Assembly: GCA_017425245.1 (NCBI GenBank)
Contig: JAFOOX010000027.1
Coordinates: forward strand, 62,001 to 126,000
Length of the DNA: 64,000 bases
DNA from: Gammaproteobacteria bacterium
GTDB lineage: Bacteria; Pseudomonadota; Gammaproteobacteria; Enterobacterales; Neiellaceae
Reading direction: 5' to 3'
The notes below the pieces were generated by a model, which saw only the letters and a list, made by a program, of their open reading frames with translations, was not told the origin of the DNA and made no database searches. Shown here one piece after another: positions 18,514-26,701 of the stretch; the stretch's first letter is position 1, and every line of letters begins with the position of its first letter. The position numbers and the translations under genes were made by a program.

Positions 18514-18540
18514 AAAAATTGGGGCCCGCTCAGCGCGGGC
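18514..18540 (-). promoter_or_regulatory. Terminator-like hairpin in the pyrC leader
   Basis: On the minus strand GCCCGC, loop GCTGA, GCGGGC is followed by CCCAATTTTT and ends about 25 bases before the pyrC ATG. This resembles an attenuator. In enteric bacteria pyrC is controlled by a leader hairpin that depends on CTP/GTP start-site choice; whether this hairpin works that way is inference. Confidence 0.4.
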
Positions 18541-18665
18541 AGCCGGTCATTCTACTGCAGCCGATCGCCGTTTGGGCAAGCTGTAGCCATCAGGATTTGA
18601 CCCGGCTCCGAGTATGGGGTGGATGGCAGGGTGACAATGGTGCTTTGCCTTAGGGGGCAACAGCC

Positions 18666-19157
18666 ATGACCCAACTGCGAGTACCCGCCGCCGACGAGGG
18701 CGAGTGGCTACTGCTGCGTCGCCAGCGCACTCATCAACTGTGCCCGCCCGATTGGGTGATGGTTGAGCAGGAGTTGTGGCAGAACGCCGATGGCTTGTGG
18801 CTGTGTGGGCGCTTTGGCAGCGGCCCCGAATGCATGGACAGCGCCGGATGTCGACCTCAGCGCGCGATTCGGGTGGCGGCCAGCAGCGAGCTGCTGCCGC
18901 TGCTGGTGAGGGCGACGCTGACGCTGCAATTAGCAGGCGATGAACGGACCGTCAGCAACGATGTCGATGGTGACCGGCTATGGCTGTATCACGACGGCGG
19001 TTGCCGTCTCATCGATCTGCTGGATCCCTCCGTTGCGCTGATGCCGCTACTGGCAGCGCTTGAAGCGGCGCTGCCACCGCTGGCGGAGTGGCCGGTGGTG
19101 GCTGATGGCGGCCAGTATTTTGCCAGTCAGTCGGCTGCTGGCGCCCAATCGGGCTAA
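18666..19157 (+). CDS. Hypothetical protein
   Basis: 163 residues, not recognised. It has a clear ribosome binding site (AGGGGG eight bases before the ATG), normal codon use and no membrane segment or signal peptide. Three cysteines fall close together (LCGRFGSGPECMDSAGC, about residues 47-63), which could bind metal, and the C-terminal half is acidic and Leu-rich. It stands alone, divergent from pyrC and upstream of the TonB-dependent receptor gene with a 130-base gap. No function can be proposed. Confidence 0.6.
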   Translation: MTQLRVPAADEGEWLLLRRQRTHQLCPPDWVMVEQELWQNADGLWLCGRFGSGPECMDSAGCRPQRAIRVAASSELLPLLVRATLTLQLAGDERTVSNDVDGDRLWLYHDGGCRLIDLLDPSVALMPLLAALEAALPPLAEWPVVADGGQYFASQSAAGAQSG

Positions 19158-19290
19158 CCAGAACCATACAGAGCGCCGTTAATTGTAAGGTTGGCCGCTC
19201 TCGACCAACCCTTAGCCAACACTTCCATAACAGACGTTGCGCGCAATAAGCCTGAAGATCCCGTCGAATCTCAATGGATTGGATCTAGAC

Positions 19291-21348
19291 ATGACACTTT
19301 CGCTTAGGTCTGTATGTTCACTCGTGGTCATGGGTGCGGCGGCATTTGGCACTCAGGCAGTGCCCACAGCGGCGGCGCCAAAGGCCGATGCCGAAGTTGA
19401 CGTGGAGCGTATCGAAGTGGTCGGCAGCCGCCAGGATGATCGTTCTCAGCCCACCCAGGAGGCGCTGGAGTTGCTGTCGGTCGCAGGCACCATGGGCGAC
19501 CCCATTTCCTCGGTCTACACCCTGCCTGGGGTGGTGATGGCCGGCGGCGATGCTGGCGGCGAACCCGCTGTGCGCGGTTCGGCGCCTGAGGATAATCTCT
19601 ACTTGATGGATGGCCTGCCAACCGGACCGATCTTTCACCTCTTTGGCGACAGCATCTACAACGAGAACTTGATTCAGGATTTTGGCTTTGAAGCGTCGGG
19701 TTTTGGGGTGGCCCATGGACAGGCCATTGGTGGTCTGTTTGATGTACGTCTTCGCGATCCACGCCACCAGGATTTTGGCGGGGTGATCGATCTCAGTTTC
19801 CTTAAAGCCGGATTGTTGGTTGAATCTGAAATTGATGATCGCCAGGCGTTCTATTTTTCCTATCGGCGCAGCTTGATTGAGTACTTTCTGCCTGAAGATG
19901 AAGAGCTTGATGATGGGGTGACGGTCTACGACCCGCCCCAATCCTCTGATTACCAGCTGAAATACCAGTGGCGGCCCAATGCCCGCACCACCCTGGATCT
20001 GGCGCTGGTTGGCGCGACTGACAGCGGCAAACTGAATATTGCCGAAGATTCGGCTGTCGCCCAGACCGATCCCGATCTGTGGGGCAAAATGACCCTGGAT
20101 AACGGTTTTGACGGCCAGTCGGTTAGTTATGAATACCGCGCGGACCATGGGGCGCTGGTCAATCTTCGCTACGGCCATCTCACCACTGATGTTGATGTGG
20201 GCTATGGTTCAGGCCAGTACATCAACACCGAAGCTCAAGACCACAATATCCGTCTCTCCTACAGTCGGCCGCTGGGGGCCAGCCATCGGTTGCTGGTGGG
20301 CACTGATCTTGACTTGAGCACCATCGACTACCGCTACGATTTTATTCCCTATTACTGCACTGACAGTCAGTCGGACTGCGAGGCGCAAAAAGGGGAGCGG
20401 GTCAGCGACGCCCAGAGCAAGTCGGTCAATCTCTACGCCGGTTACCTCGAAGACCAATGGCAATTGGGCGAAGACTGGCTGTGGACCTATGGCGTACGGC
20501 TGGAACACAACAGCGCCAGCGGCGAGAACTTTGTTCACCCGCGTACCAGCCTGGAGTGGCGGGCCACTCATAAGCTGTTGGCGGTGTTAAAGGCGGGCCG
20601 GTACAGCCAGCCGCCGACCATTGATAAGTCGATCGACGTGATCGGCAACCCCAATCTCGATTCGCCAATCAGTGATCACTACAGTGTCGGGCTGCACTAT
20701 CAAGTCGCTGCTAACTGGAGCATCCGCAATGAGATCTATTACAAGTCGATCCAACAGTTACCACTGGCGGTTGTGCTGAGCGAAGACAGTGATGCGATCC
20801 GTTATACCAATGACCTGTCAGGCAACGCCTACGGGGTAGAGTTGATGATCCAAAGGCGCGCTTACGACGCCTGGAGTGGCTGGGCGTCACTCAGCTGGTC
20901 TGAAACGTCGCGCACCAACGAGCTGAGCGGCAAGGAAGTACCCTATTATCTTGACACGCCGCTCATCGCCAATTTGGTGGTGAACTACCGCCTTAATGAC
21001 CGCTGGAATTTTGGTACCACGGCGACCCTGCGCAGTGGCGCGCGCTATACCGAGATCATCGGTTTACGCCCTAACGAGGATTACCCCGGCTATTACCTGC
21101 CGGTCTATGGCGAGAACAATGGCGAGACGCTGCCAATTTATTTTCGCCTCGATGTTGAAGCAAACTACAGCGGCCGATTTCTCGGCTATGACGCAATCTA
21201 TACCATGGCTGCACTAAACCTGACCAATCGCGAGAATATCTCGGGCTATAGCTATGAGCCCGACAGCAATGATCGTTCGCAGCTGGTGATTAAAGGGGAT
21301 GAAGAGTTGGGGTTCTTTCCCTACCTTGGTATGAAAGTCAGCCTTTGA
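19291..21348 (+). CDS. TonB-dependent outer-membrane receptor
   Basis: 685-residue TonB-dependent receptor from the ATG at 19291, which yields a proper signal peptide (MTLSLRSVCSLVVMGAAAF, cleavage near TAAA); a TTG at 19237 would place 18 residues ahead of it. A TonB-box-like VERIEVVG follows the signal, then a plug domain with VRGSAPEDNLYLMDG, and a 22-strand-type barrel of alternating aromatic strands ending in the required C-terminal aromatic/hydrophobic strand (GMKVSL). No siderophore or vitamin gene is adjacent; instead a small membrane protein, MipA, DUF3019 and a two-component system follow, hinting at regulated expression. The ligand is unknown. Confidence 0.85.
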   Translation: MTLSLRSVCSLVVMGAAAFGTQAVPTAAAPKADAEVDVERIEVVGSRQDDRSQPTQEALELLSVAGTMGDPISSVYTLPGVVMAGGDAGGEPAVRGSAPEDNLYLMDGLPTGPIFHLFGDSIYNENLIQDFGFEASGFGVAHGQAIGGLFDVRLRDPRHQDFGGVIDLSFLKAGLLVESEIDDRQAFYFSYRRSLIEYFLPEDEELDDGVTVYDPPQSSDYQLKYQWRPNARTTLDLALVGATDSGKLNIAEDSAVAQTDPDLWGKMTLDNGFDGQSVSYEYRADHGALVNLRYGHLTTDVDVGYGSGQYINTEAQDHNIRLSYSRPLGASHRLLVGTDLDLSTIDYRYDFIPYYCTDSQSDCEAQKGERVSDAQSKSVNLYAGYLEDQWQLGEDWLWTYGVRLEHNSASGENFVHPRTSLEWRATHKLLAVLKAGRYSQPPTIDKSIDVIGNPNLDSPISDHYSVGLHYQVAANWSIRNEIYYKSIQQLPLAVVLSEDSDAIRYTNDLSGNAYGVELMIQRRAYDAWSGWASLSWSETSRTNELSGKEVPYYLDTPLIANLVVNYRLNDRWNFGTTATLRSGARYTEIIGLRPNEDYPGYYLPVYGENNGETLPIYFRLDVEANYSGRFLGYDAIYTMAALNLTNRENISGYSYEPDSNDRSQLVIKGDEELGFFPYLGMKVSL

Positions 21349-21373
21349 CCGGCAGCGGCTTAAGGAGGTGAGG

Positions 21374-21493
21374 GTGAAGGTCATTGTGGTGGTTGTGGTG
21401 GCGATAATCGTGCTGTGGTGTACTGCTGCTGTGCTCCCTGTTCTTGGCCCACTGTTGTGGGAGTTAATGGCGCTTATGGTGCAAATGGGGTGA
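21374..21493 (+). CDS. 39-residue single-span membrane microprotein
   Basis: GTG-initiated reading frame of 39 codons, starting MKVIVVVVVAIIVLWCTAAV and continuing PVLGPLLWELMALMVQMG. Almost the whole chain is hydrophobic, predicting one transmembrane helix. Its ribosome binding site (taaggaggt, 21361-21369) is close to a perfect anti-16S match with five bases between AGGAGG and GTG, far better than its neighbours. It lies 25 bases after the receptor stop and 95 bases before mipA. A regulatory or complex-stabilising role is inference. The main doubt is that a short hydrophobic frame can occur by chance. Confidence 0.55.
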   Translation: MKVIVVVVVAIIVLWCTAAVLPVLGPLLWELMALMVQMG

Positions 21494-21588
21494 TGAGCAG
21501 CGATGGCCGGCACCGGGTGACATGCTATAGACTCCTGCAGGCTAGCCATTTTGCTATCCTCGCTCGACTCCGCCAGAAGGAACGATAG

Positions 21589-22473
21589 ATGACAAGCGGT
21601 CGCAGACAGCCGTGGTGGCTGGTCGCACTAATGGGGGCCCTGCCGCTGGCGGTAATGGCCAACGACGACGCGGCCGTGGTAGCAACCGAGGCCTCGGTCG
21701 ATACCCATGGCTGGTTTCCTGATTCGCCATTTTGGTGGGATGTGGCCTTAGGCGCCAATGCGACTCTGCAGCATTCGTTGCTTTACACCGATCACAGCAC
21801 TTATTACCCCGGTTTGGAACTAACCCTGTTTCTCAGTGGTGAATATGGTCCATTTTTTCTGGAGACGCAGGACCGGCGGGTCACCTCTTTTGCCGACAGT
21901 GGCCGGATTGGCGTCTATCTCTACCGCCATGAGCAGCTGGAGTTTAGTCTGACCTATGGCAACTATATGGAAGAGATTAGTGAAGAGGGTTATGACAGTA
22001 CCTGGGGCGATAAAGTTGATGAGCTGATCGGCATCGACACCCGAGAGGCGGATGGTAATTTGGGGCTACGCCTGCTGCATGAGAATCGTCGGAATATCTA
22101 TTCACTAGAGTTTGGCCGTGACGTTACTGGCAGCCATAACAGCTACATTGGCGAGCTGAGCTACACCCATATTGAACAGGTGCGTAATGCGGACCTGCGC
22201 TTTAATGCTGTCTTAACCTATTTCCATCAGGACGTCGTTGACTATTACTTCGGGGTCCGTGGCTCAGAGGTAACCGCCAATCGTCCTGCCTATGCGCCGG
22301 GCGCTTCCTATCGCGTTCATACCAGCCTGTCAGCGCTGCAACCGATCAGCGAAAGCTGGTTGTTTGAGTCTGGATTGGGGGTTAGTTACTACGGCCAGGA
22401 GATTGCCGACAGCCCGCTGGTGGCCTCGCCGTTTGAAGGCATGTTGATGCTCGGTGTGCACTATGTCTTCTGA
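21589..22473 (+). CDS. MipA/OmpV family outer-membrane protein
   Basis: 294 residues with an N-terminal signal peptide (WWLVALMGALPLAVMA, cleavage about residue 24) and an outer-membrane beta-barrel built from alternating aromatic strands, ending in GVHYVF with the terminal Phe needed for barrel assembly. MipA/OmpV proteins are 12-strand-type barrels linked to murein scaffolding or to envelope stress response. AAGGA lies seven bases before the ATG. The next gene overlaps its end by 11 bases, and a two-component system follows, so its level is probably set by that system. Confidence 0.85.
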   Translation: MTSGRRQPWWLVALMGALPLAVMANDDAAVVATEASVDTHGWFPDSPFWWDVALGANATLQHSLLYTDHSTYYPGLELTLFLSGEYGPFFLETQDRRVTSFADSGRIGVYLYRHEQLEFSLTYGNYMEEISEEGYDSTWGDKVDELIGIDTREADGNLGLRLLHENRRNIYSLEFGRDVTGSHNSYIGELSYTHIEQVRNADLRFNAVLTYFHQDVVDYYFGVRGSEVTANRPAYAPGASYRVHTSLSALQPISESWLFESGLGVSYYGQEIADSPLVASPFEGMLMLGVHYVF

Positions 22474-22852
22474 TTGGTGTCCCCTGCTGTTTGCCTCGCT
22501 GTTGGCCGGTGGCCTTGGCCATGCCCCGCTGGCAGCCGCTGCGCCGGAGCTGCTGATGGTGGAACCCAGCACCTGTGTCTCCCTGTCTGAGGGGCGCACC
22601 TGCTATCTCGATACCCGGATCCACTGGCAGGTTAACAGCGTTAGCGAACACTGTTTGTTTGTCGCCGGTAGTCGCGATCCCCTCTATTGTGCTGCCGGCG
22701 GTGGTGGTCAGCTGGACTATGCCTTCAGCGGTGAAGAAAGCCTGCAGTTTGAACTGCGCAACGCAACCGGCGCCGTGGTGGCCAACACGGAGATTCAGGT
22801 CAGTTGGGTGTACAACGGCAATCAACGGCGTCGGAACTGGCGCCTCTTTTAG
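22463..22852 (+). CDS. DUF3019 family periplasmic protein
   Basis: 129 residues from the ATG at 22463; a GTG at 22454 is also in frame. It has a signal peptide (about residues 1-26, ending LAAAA) and a small beta-rich domain with two conserved cysteine pairs (STCVSL, RTCYLD, EHCLFV, PLYCAA) likely forming disulphides in the periplasm, then the family's ending SWVYNGNQRRRNWRLF. DUF3019 proteins have no known activity but are repeatedly found in Shewanella-type genomes between MipA/OmpV and a two-component system, as here. The ATG overlaps the mipA stop region. Confidence 0.8.
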   Translation: MSSDWCPLLFASLLAGGLGHAPLAAAAPELLMVEPSTCVSLSEGRTCYLDTRIHWQVNSVSEHCLFVAGSRDPLYCAAGGGGQLDYAFSGEESLQFELRNATGAVVANTEIQVSWVYNGNQRRRNWRLF

Positions 22853-22861
22853 GAGTGGTAG

Positions 22862-23575
22862 ATGACTGGTTACGCCACCATCATGCTGGTTGAAGATGAC
22901 CTGTCACTGGCAAACTGGATTCAGGATTATCTTCAGCAACACGGCTATGAGGTGGTGCACCTGGCGCGTGGTGACCAGGTGGTGGCCGCTGTTCAAAGTA
23001 CGCCGCCCAGCCTGGTTCTACTGGATCTGATGTTGCCCGGTCTGGACGGTATCTCGGTTTGCCGCCAGTTACGCACCTTTAGCAACCTGCCGATCATCAT
23101 GCTGACCGCTCAGGGCGAAGAGGTCGATGAGGTGTTGGGGTTGGAGATGGGGGCAACCGACTATCTGGTCAAGCCAGTACGGCCACGGGTTCTGTTGGCG
23201 CGGATCAAATCAGCATTGCGGCGGGATCAGGAGCCAGTGATGACGTCTGAAGTGGCGCCGATCTCAGCGTTGAGGTTCGGTCCGCTTCACCTCAATTTGT
23301 CTTCGCGTCGTGTGCTCCTGCATGAACAGCCGATCGCCCTTTCCAGCTCTGAATTCTCATTGTTGGCTTATCTGGCCGAACATGCTGGTCAGATTGTCAG
23401 CCGCGATGAACTCTTTATGGCGCTGAAACGTCGTCCGTACGACGGTCGTGATCGCAGCCTGGACATCATGATCTCGGTGGTTCGCAAAAAACTCGGCGAC
23501 AGCGGTGATGATCCCAAAGGGATCAAAACGGTGTGGGCCAAAGGCTATCTGTTTGTCGCCGACGGTTGGAATTGA
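22862..23575 (+). CDS. OmpR-family response regulator
   Basis: 237-residue DNA-binding response regulator. The receiver domain (1-120) has the phosphoacceptor D55 in LVLLDLMLPG, the acidic pocket EDD near residue 13, the T in IIMLTAQ and the K in YLVKPV. A winged-helix OmpR effector domain follows (about 135-235) with SSSEFSLLAYLAEHAG and RSLDIMISVVRKKLG. AGGAG lies seven bases before the ATG. It is 10 bases after DUF3019 and directly precedes the sensor kinase, forming a TCS operon with the porin genes it presumably controls. Confidence 0.94.
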   Translation: MTGYATIMLVEDDLSLANWIQDYLQQHGYEVVHLARGDQVVAAVQSTPPSLVLLDLMLPGLDGISVCRQLRTFSNLPIIMLTAQGEEVDEVLGLEMGATDYLVKPVRPRVLLARIKSALRRDQEPVMTSEVAPISALRFGPLHLNLSSRRVLLHEQPIALSSSEFSLLAYLAEHAGQIVSRDELFMALKRRPYDGRDRSLDIMISVVRKKLGDSGDDPKGIKTVWAKGYLFVADGWN

Positions 23576-23576
23576 T

Positions 23577-24866
23577 GTGGTAAAGCTCTATGTGGGTTTG
23601 GTCACCGCCGTTTTGCTATCGGTACTGGCGGTCAGCTGGCTGACCGGCAAACTGGTGGATCATCTGTCAGCCCCATATCTCGATCAGGAGAGTGCTCACA
23701 ATCTTGCGCTTATTCAGCAACTAGGCCGGTTGGCTGGTGGCGGCAAGGCGGATGTCATGGCTACCGCCAGTGATGAGCCCATAAGGTTGGTGCGGGCGCG
23801 GGACTACCCGCTGCCACCGGAGTTGGAGCAGCAACTGGCCCGCGATGGTGCGGTGGCATTGGCGGACCACTATGGCCACTACCTGCTGGGGCGGGTGATG
23901 TCTGACCCCAACCATTATGTGATGCTGAGGGTGGCTGATCAGAGTCGCGCCATGAGCACGTTGGACATGGTGATGACACTGCTTTTTTATGGTGCCATCT
24001 CGCTGCTTTTCGCCCTGTGGCTGCTGCCACTGATCGTCAAATTGTCGGCCCTGTCGACCGCCGCTAATCAGTTTGGGCGGGGTGATCTGGCCGTGCGTGT
24101 GATCCCCTCACGCTGGTCCTACGTCGAGTCGCTGGAGCTAGCGTTCAACCGCATGGCGGCTCAGATCCAGTCACTGGTTGCGGAAAATCGCGTGCTTACT
24201 GTGGGCCTCTCCCACGATCTGCGCACCCCCTTGGCTTGCCTGCGCTTTGGCATCGACGCAGCCCGAGAGGCCGCGACCCTGAGCGACAAGGACGCTTACC
24301 TGGATCGGGTCGAGAATGACCTGGTGCGGATGGAACAGATGATCAGCGCCTTTCTTGAGTATGCCGCGCTGAAACGGGACGGCGGCAGCCTCAAGCCCAG
24401 GATCATCAATGTCGATGAATTGGTGACCGGTCTGGTGGCCGCTGCTGCCCATTTAAGGCCAGATCTCAACATCTGCCATCAGCAAGATTGCCCGGAACGG
24501 CTGCAGATCTGGGGTGACCCGCTATGGCTGGAAAGGGCGCTGCGTAATGTGATCAACAACGGCATGCGCTTTGCGCGCGCCCAGCTGCTGATCCGCGTGG
24601 CCCGTGGCGCTGATGGCGCTGTCATCATCACCATCGACGACGACGGCGATGGCCTGCTTAACCCCGATGTTGATCTCTTCACCCCCTTTGCCAAGCTCCA
24701 CTCCAAAAGTCCGGCGGGCAGCAGTCAGGAGGTGAACCTGGGGTTGGGGTTGGCCATCGCAGCCCAGGTGATGGCATGGCATGGCGGGACGCTTGGCGCA
24801 AGCGACAGCGGTTGTCTGTCTGGCGCCTGCTTTGCGTTCCGTTTCCCCGCAACTCGCCAGCTTTAG
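23577..24866 (+). CDS. Sensor histidine kinase
   Basis: 429-residue membrane histidine kinase, using the GTG at 23577 two bases after the regulator's stop; an upstream in-frame ATG at 23505 would overlap the regulator and spoil the N-terminal helix. Order: TM1 (about 3-22), periplasmic sensor loop, TM2 (about 130-152), HAMP (about 155-205), H-box LSHDLRTPL with H213, N-box RNVINNGMRFA, G1 DDDGDGL and G2 NLGLGLAIA. The usual N-box ends DNA; here it reads NNG, a mild deviation. It should phosphorylate the adjacent regulator in response to an envelope signal. Confidence 0.9.
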   Translation: MVKLYVGLVTAVLLSVLAVSWLTGKLVDHLSAPYLDQESAHNLALIQQLGRLAGGGKADVMATASDEPIRLVRARDYPLPPELEQQLARDGAVALADHYGHYLLGRVMSDPNHYVMLRVADQSRAMSTLDMVMTLLFYGAISLLFALWLLPLIVKLSALSTAANQFGRGDLAVRVIPSRWSYVESLELAFNRMAAQIQSLVAENRVLTVGLSHDLRTPLACLRFGIDAAREAATLSDKDAYLDRVENDLVRMEQMISAFLEYAALKRDGGSLKPRIINVDELVTGLVAAAAHLRPDLNICHQQDCPERLQIWGDPLWLERALRNVINNGMRFARAQLLIRVARGADGAVIITIDDDGDGLLNPDVDLFTPFAKLHSKSPAGSSQEVNLGLGLAIAAQVMAWHGGTLGASDSGCLSGACFAFRFPATRQL

Positions 24867-25081
24867 CCGCCCAGCGCCTGGCGAAGCTCGGATTCACTGG
24901 TATAGGGATAGCTGGCGCGATCACCCGCAGTGCGGTCACTGACTTCCAGCAACAGCACCTCGTCACTGGTGCGGTTGACCAGTTGATGGGCATTGGCCGC
25001 CCCATGGGCGAAGCCGACACAGCAGCCGGGTACCAGTTGCCATTCGCCCACGGCGGGCATGACCTGCCTGCGCGCTTGCGG
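24863..25081 (-). pseudogene. Truncated cupin-domain gene (C-terminal remnant)
   Basis: The minus strand encodes the last ~70 residues of a cupin protein of the ~160-residue type: GCCVGFAHGAANAHQLVNRT matches cupin motif 2 (glycine, then the metal-binding H and terminal N), followed by LEVSDRTAGDRASYPY, a typical family ending. An in-frame stop (25082-25084) and the glgA 3' end at 25118 leave no room for the first motif, so the N-terminal half is gone. An ATG at 25060 could still start a 65-residue peptide. It overlaps the kinase stop. Confidence 0.55.
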
Positions 25082-25117
25082 TTACTGCCGGATGCGCTGC
25101 AGGCCGGGTTTACTGCA

Positions 25118-26608
25118 TCAAGCAGCGCGACGACGGGTTAGCGGCACACTGCGGCTGTGGTGGCGGCAGGCGCGCTGATAGAGCGCGCTGTAGTGGCTGG
25201 CGGCCTGGTCCCAGCTGAAATTGCTGGCCATGGCATTGCGCCGCAGCTGGGCCAGCAGCATCTGATCGCCAAACTCCCGTTCGACCCGCTGCAGCATGGC
25301 CACCAGTGCCTCACTGCTGACGGCGCTGGCGCAGTAACCGGTGGCCCGCTCGCGGTTATGCAGGGTTTCGCCAAGAGCGAGCACTGTGTCCTTGAGGCCA
25401 CCCACCGGCGTTACCAGCGGAATGGTGGCGTAACGCATGGCATAGAGCTGCGACAGGCCGCAGGGCTCAAACAGCGAAGGCATCAACAGGTAATCGGCGG
25501 CGCCGAGCAGGGCCCGGGTAGCAGCGTCGCCGAAACTGGGCACATAGACCAGCTGCTGGGGAAAACGGGCAGCCAAAGCCGTCAGTGCCTGCTGCCAACG
25601 CGGCTCACCATGGCCCATCACCACTAACTGAAAGCGAGCGGGAAGCAGAGCCTCGAGCGCTGGTAACAGCAAGGCGAAGCCTTTCTGACTCGCCACTCTG
25701 CCAATCATTGCCAGCAAGGGCTGGCTGTTATCTACAGGCAGCCCATGACGTTGCTGTTGTTCAGCTTTGCACGCCGCTTTGCCGGCCAGTCGCCCGGGGC
25801 TGAATGGCTGGCGTTGGGCCGGATCGCTGGCCGGATCCCAGCTGCTGGCGTCGACACCGTTAACGATGCCGCTCAGTTGCTGGCGGCGATGCTGGTAGCT
25901 GGCGGCCAGACCGTGGCTGGTGGCACTGTGCAGCAGCTCGTCACGGTAGCTGGGGCTGACAGTTACCAATTCGTCGGCGAGGCGGATGCCCGCCTTAAGC
26001 AGATTGATACAGCCCATGTCCTCAAAGAGTTCAGGAACCAGCAGCCGCGGATGGATCCCCAGTGGCTCGTGCCAGTGGCGGTCGAAACGCCCTTGATAGG
26101 CACCGTTGTGGATGGTCAGCACCGTATGGCAGCGACGAAACCGGGGGTCGCTGGCGTAATGCTCGCGGCGGTAGAAGGGCACCAAGGCAGTTGGCCAGTC
26201 GCTGGCGTGAATGATGTCGGGATACCAGTCGAGCTGCTGGCAAAGGCTGAACGCCGCATGGCTGAGGTAGGCATAGCGCAGCGGGTTATCGTCATAGGGG
26301 TTAAGACCATCGTCATAGATGCCGCTGCGACCGAAAAACTGCTGATGTTCAAGCAGGTAGACCGGCACTGAGGCATGCTGCCAGCGCCAGACAAAGCCAC
26401 CATAGTTCTGCCAGAACGACAGCGGCACCGTCAGCGGCCCGATGGGGGTAACCGCCAGATCAGCGTTGATGCTGGCATAGCGGGGCAGCAGCACCCGCAC
26501 ATCATGGCCTTGGCGGGCTAATGCAGCAGCCATGGCCGCTGAGAAATCAGACAGACCGCCGATCTTGACCAGCCCCTCATACTCCGAGGTCACCAGCAGA
26601 ATACGCAT
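25118..26608 (-). CDS. glgA: Glycogen synthase (ADP-glucose type)
   Basis: 496-residue GT5 glycogen synthase, which extends alpha-1,4-glucan from ADP-glucose in the cytoplasm. The N-terminal Rossmann domain has KIGGLSDF (the usual KTGGL with Ile for Thr, residues 16-20) and the C-terminal GT domain has MIGRVASQKG, PSLFEPCGLSQ and TPVGGLKDTV with the E and STGGL-type sugar-binding residues. The length is normal. AAAGG precedes the ATG. No glgB, glgC or glgP is in the window, so glgA is isolated from the usual glycogen operon. A 14-bp palindrome lies in its upstream region. Confidence 0.93.
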   Translation of the reverse strand: MRILLVTSEYEGLVKIGGLSDFSAAMAAALARQGHDVRVLLPRYASINADLAVTPIGPLTVPLSFWQNYGGFVWRWQHASVPVYLLEHQQFFGRSGIYDDGLNPYDDNPLRYAYLSHAAFSLCQQLDWYPDIIHASDWPTALVPFYRREHYASDPRFRRCHTVLTIHNGAYQGRFDRHWHEPLGIHPRLLVPELFEDMGCINLLKAGIRLADELVTVSPSYRDELLHSATSHGLAASYQHRRQQLSGIVNGVDASSWDPASDPAQRQPFSPGRLAGKAACKAEQQQRHGLPVDNSQPLLAMIGRVASQKGFALLLPALEALLPARFQLVVMGHGEPRWQQALTALAARFPQQLVYVPSFGDAATRALLGAADYLLMPSLFEPCGLSQLYAMRYATIPLVTPVGGLKDTVLALGETLHNRERATGYCASAVSSEALVAMLQRVEREFGDQMLLAQLRRNAMASNFSWDQAASHYSALYQRACRHHSRSVPLTRRRAA

Positions 26609-26673
26609 TGCTCAACCTTTGACCGTCTGGATCATGGTTGAAGCCTAACCTCTGGTTGAGGAATCTCTACAGC

Positions 26674-26687
26674 CTAAATCGATTTAG
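26674..26687 (-). promoter_or_regulatory. Perfect 14-bp palindrome upstream of glgA
   Basis: CTAAATCGATTTAG is a perfect palindrome 66-79 bases before the glgA ATG, in the 93-base gap after the CHAD gene. The central CG and TAAA/TTTA arms resemble LacI-family operators that control sugar genes. Operator function is inference; no LacI-type regulator is in the window. Confidence 0.45.
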
Positions 26688-26701
26688 CTTATCAGCATTG
26701 G

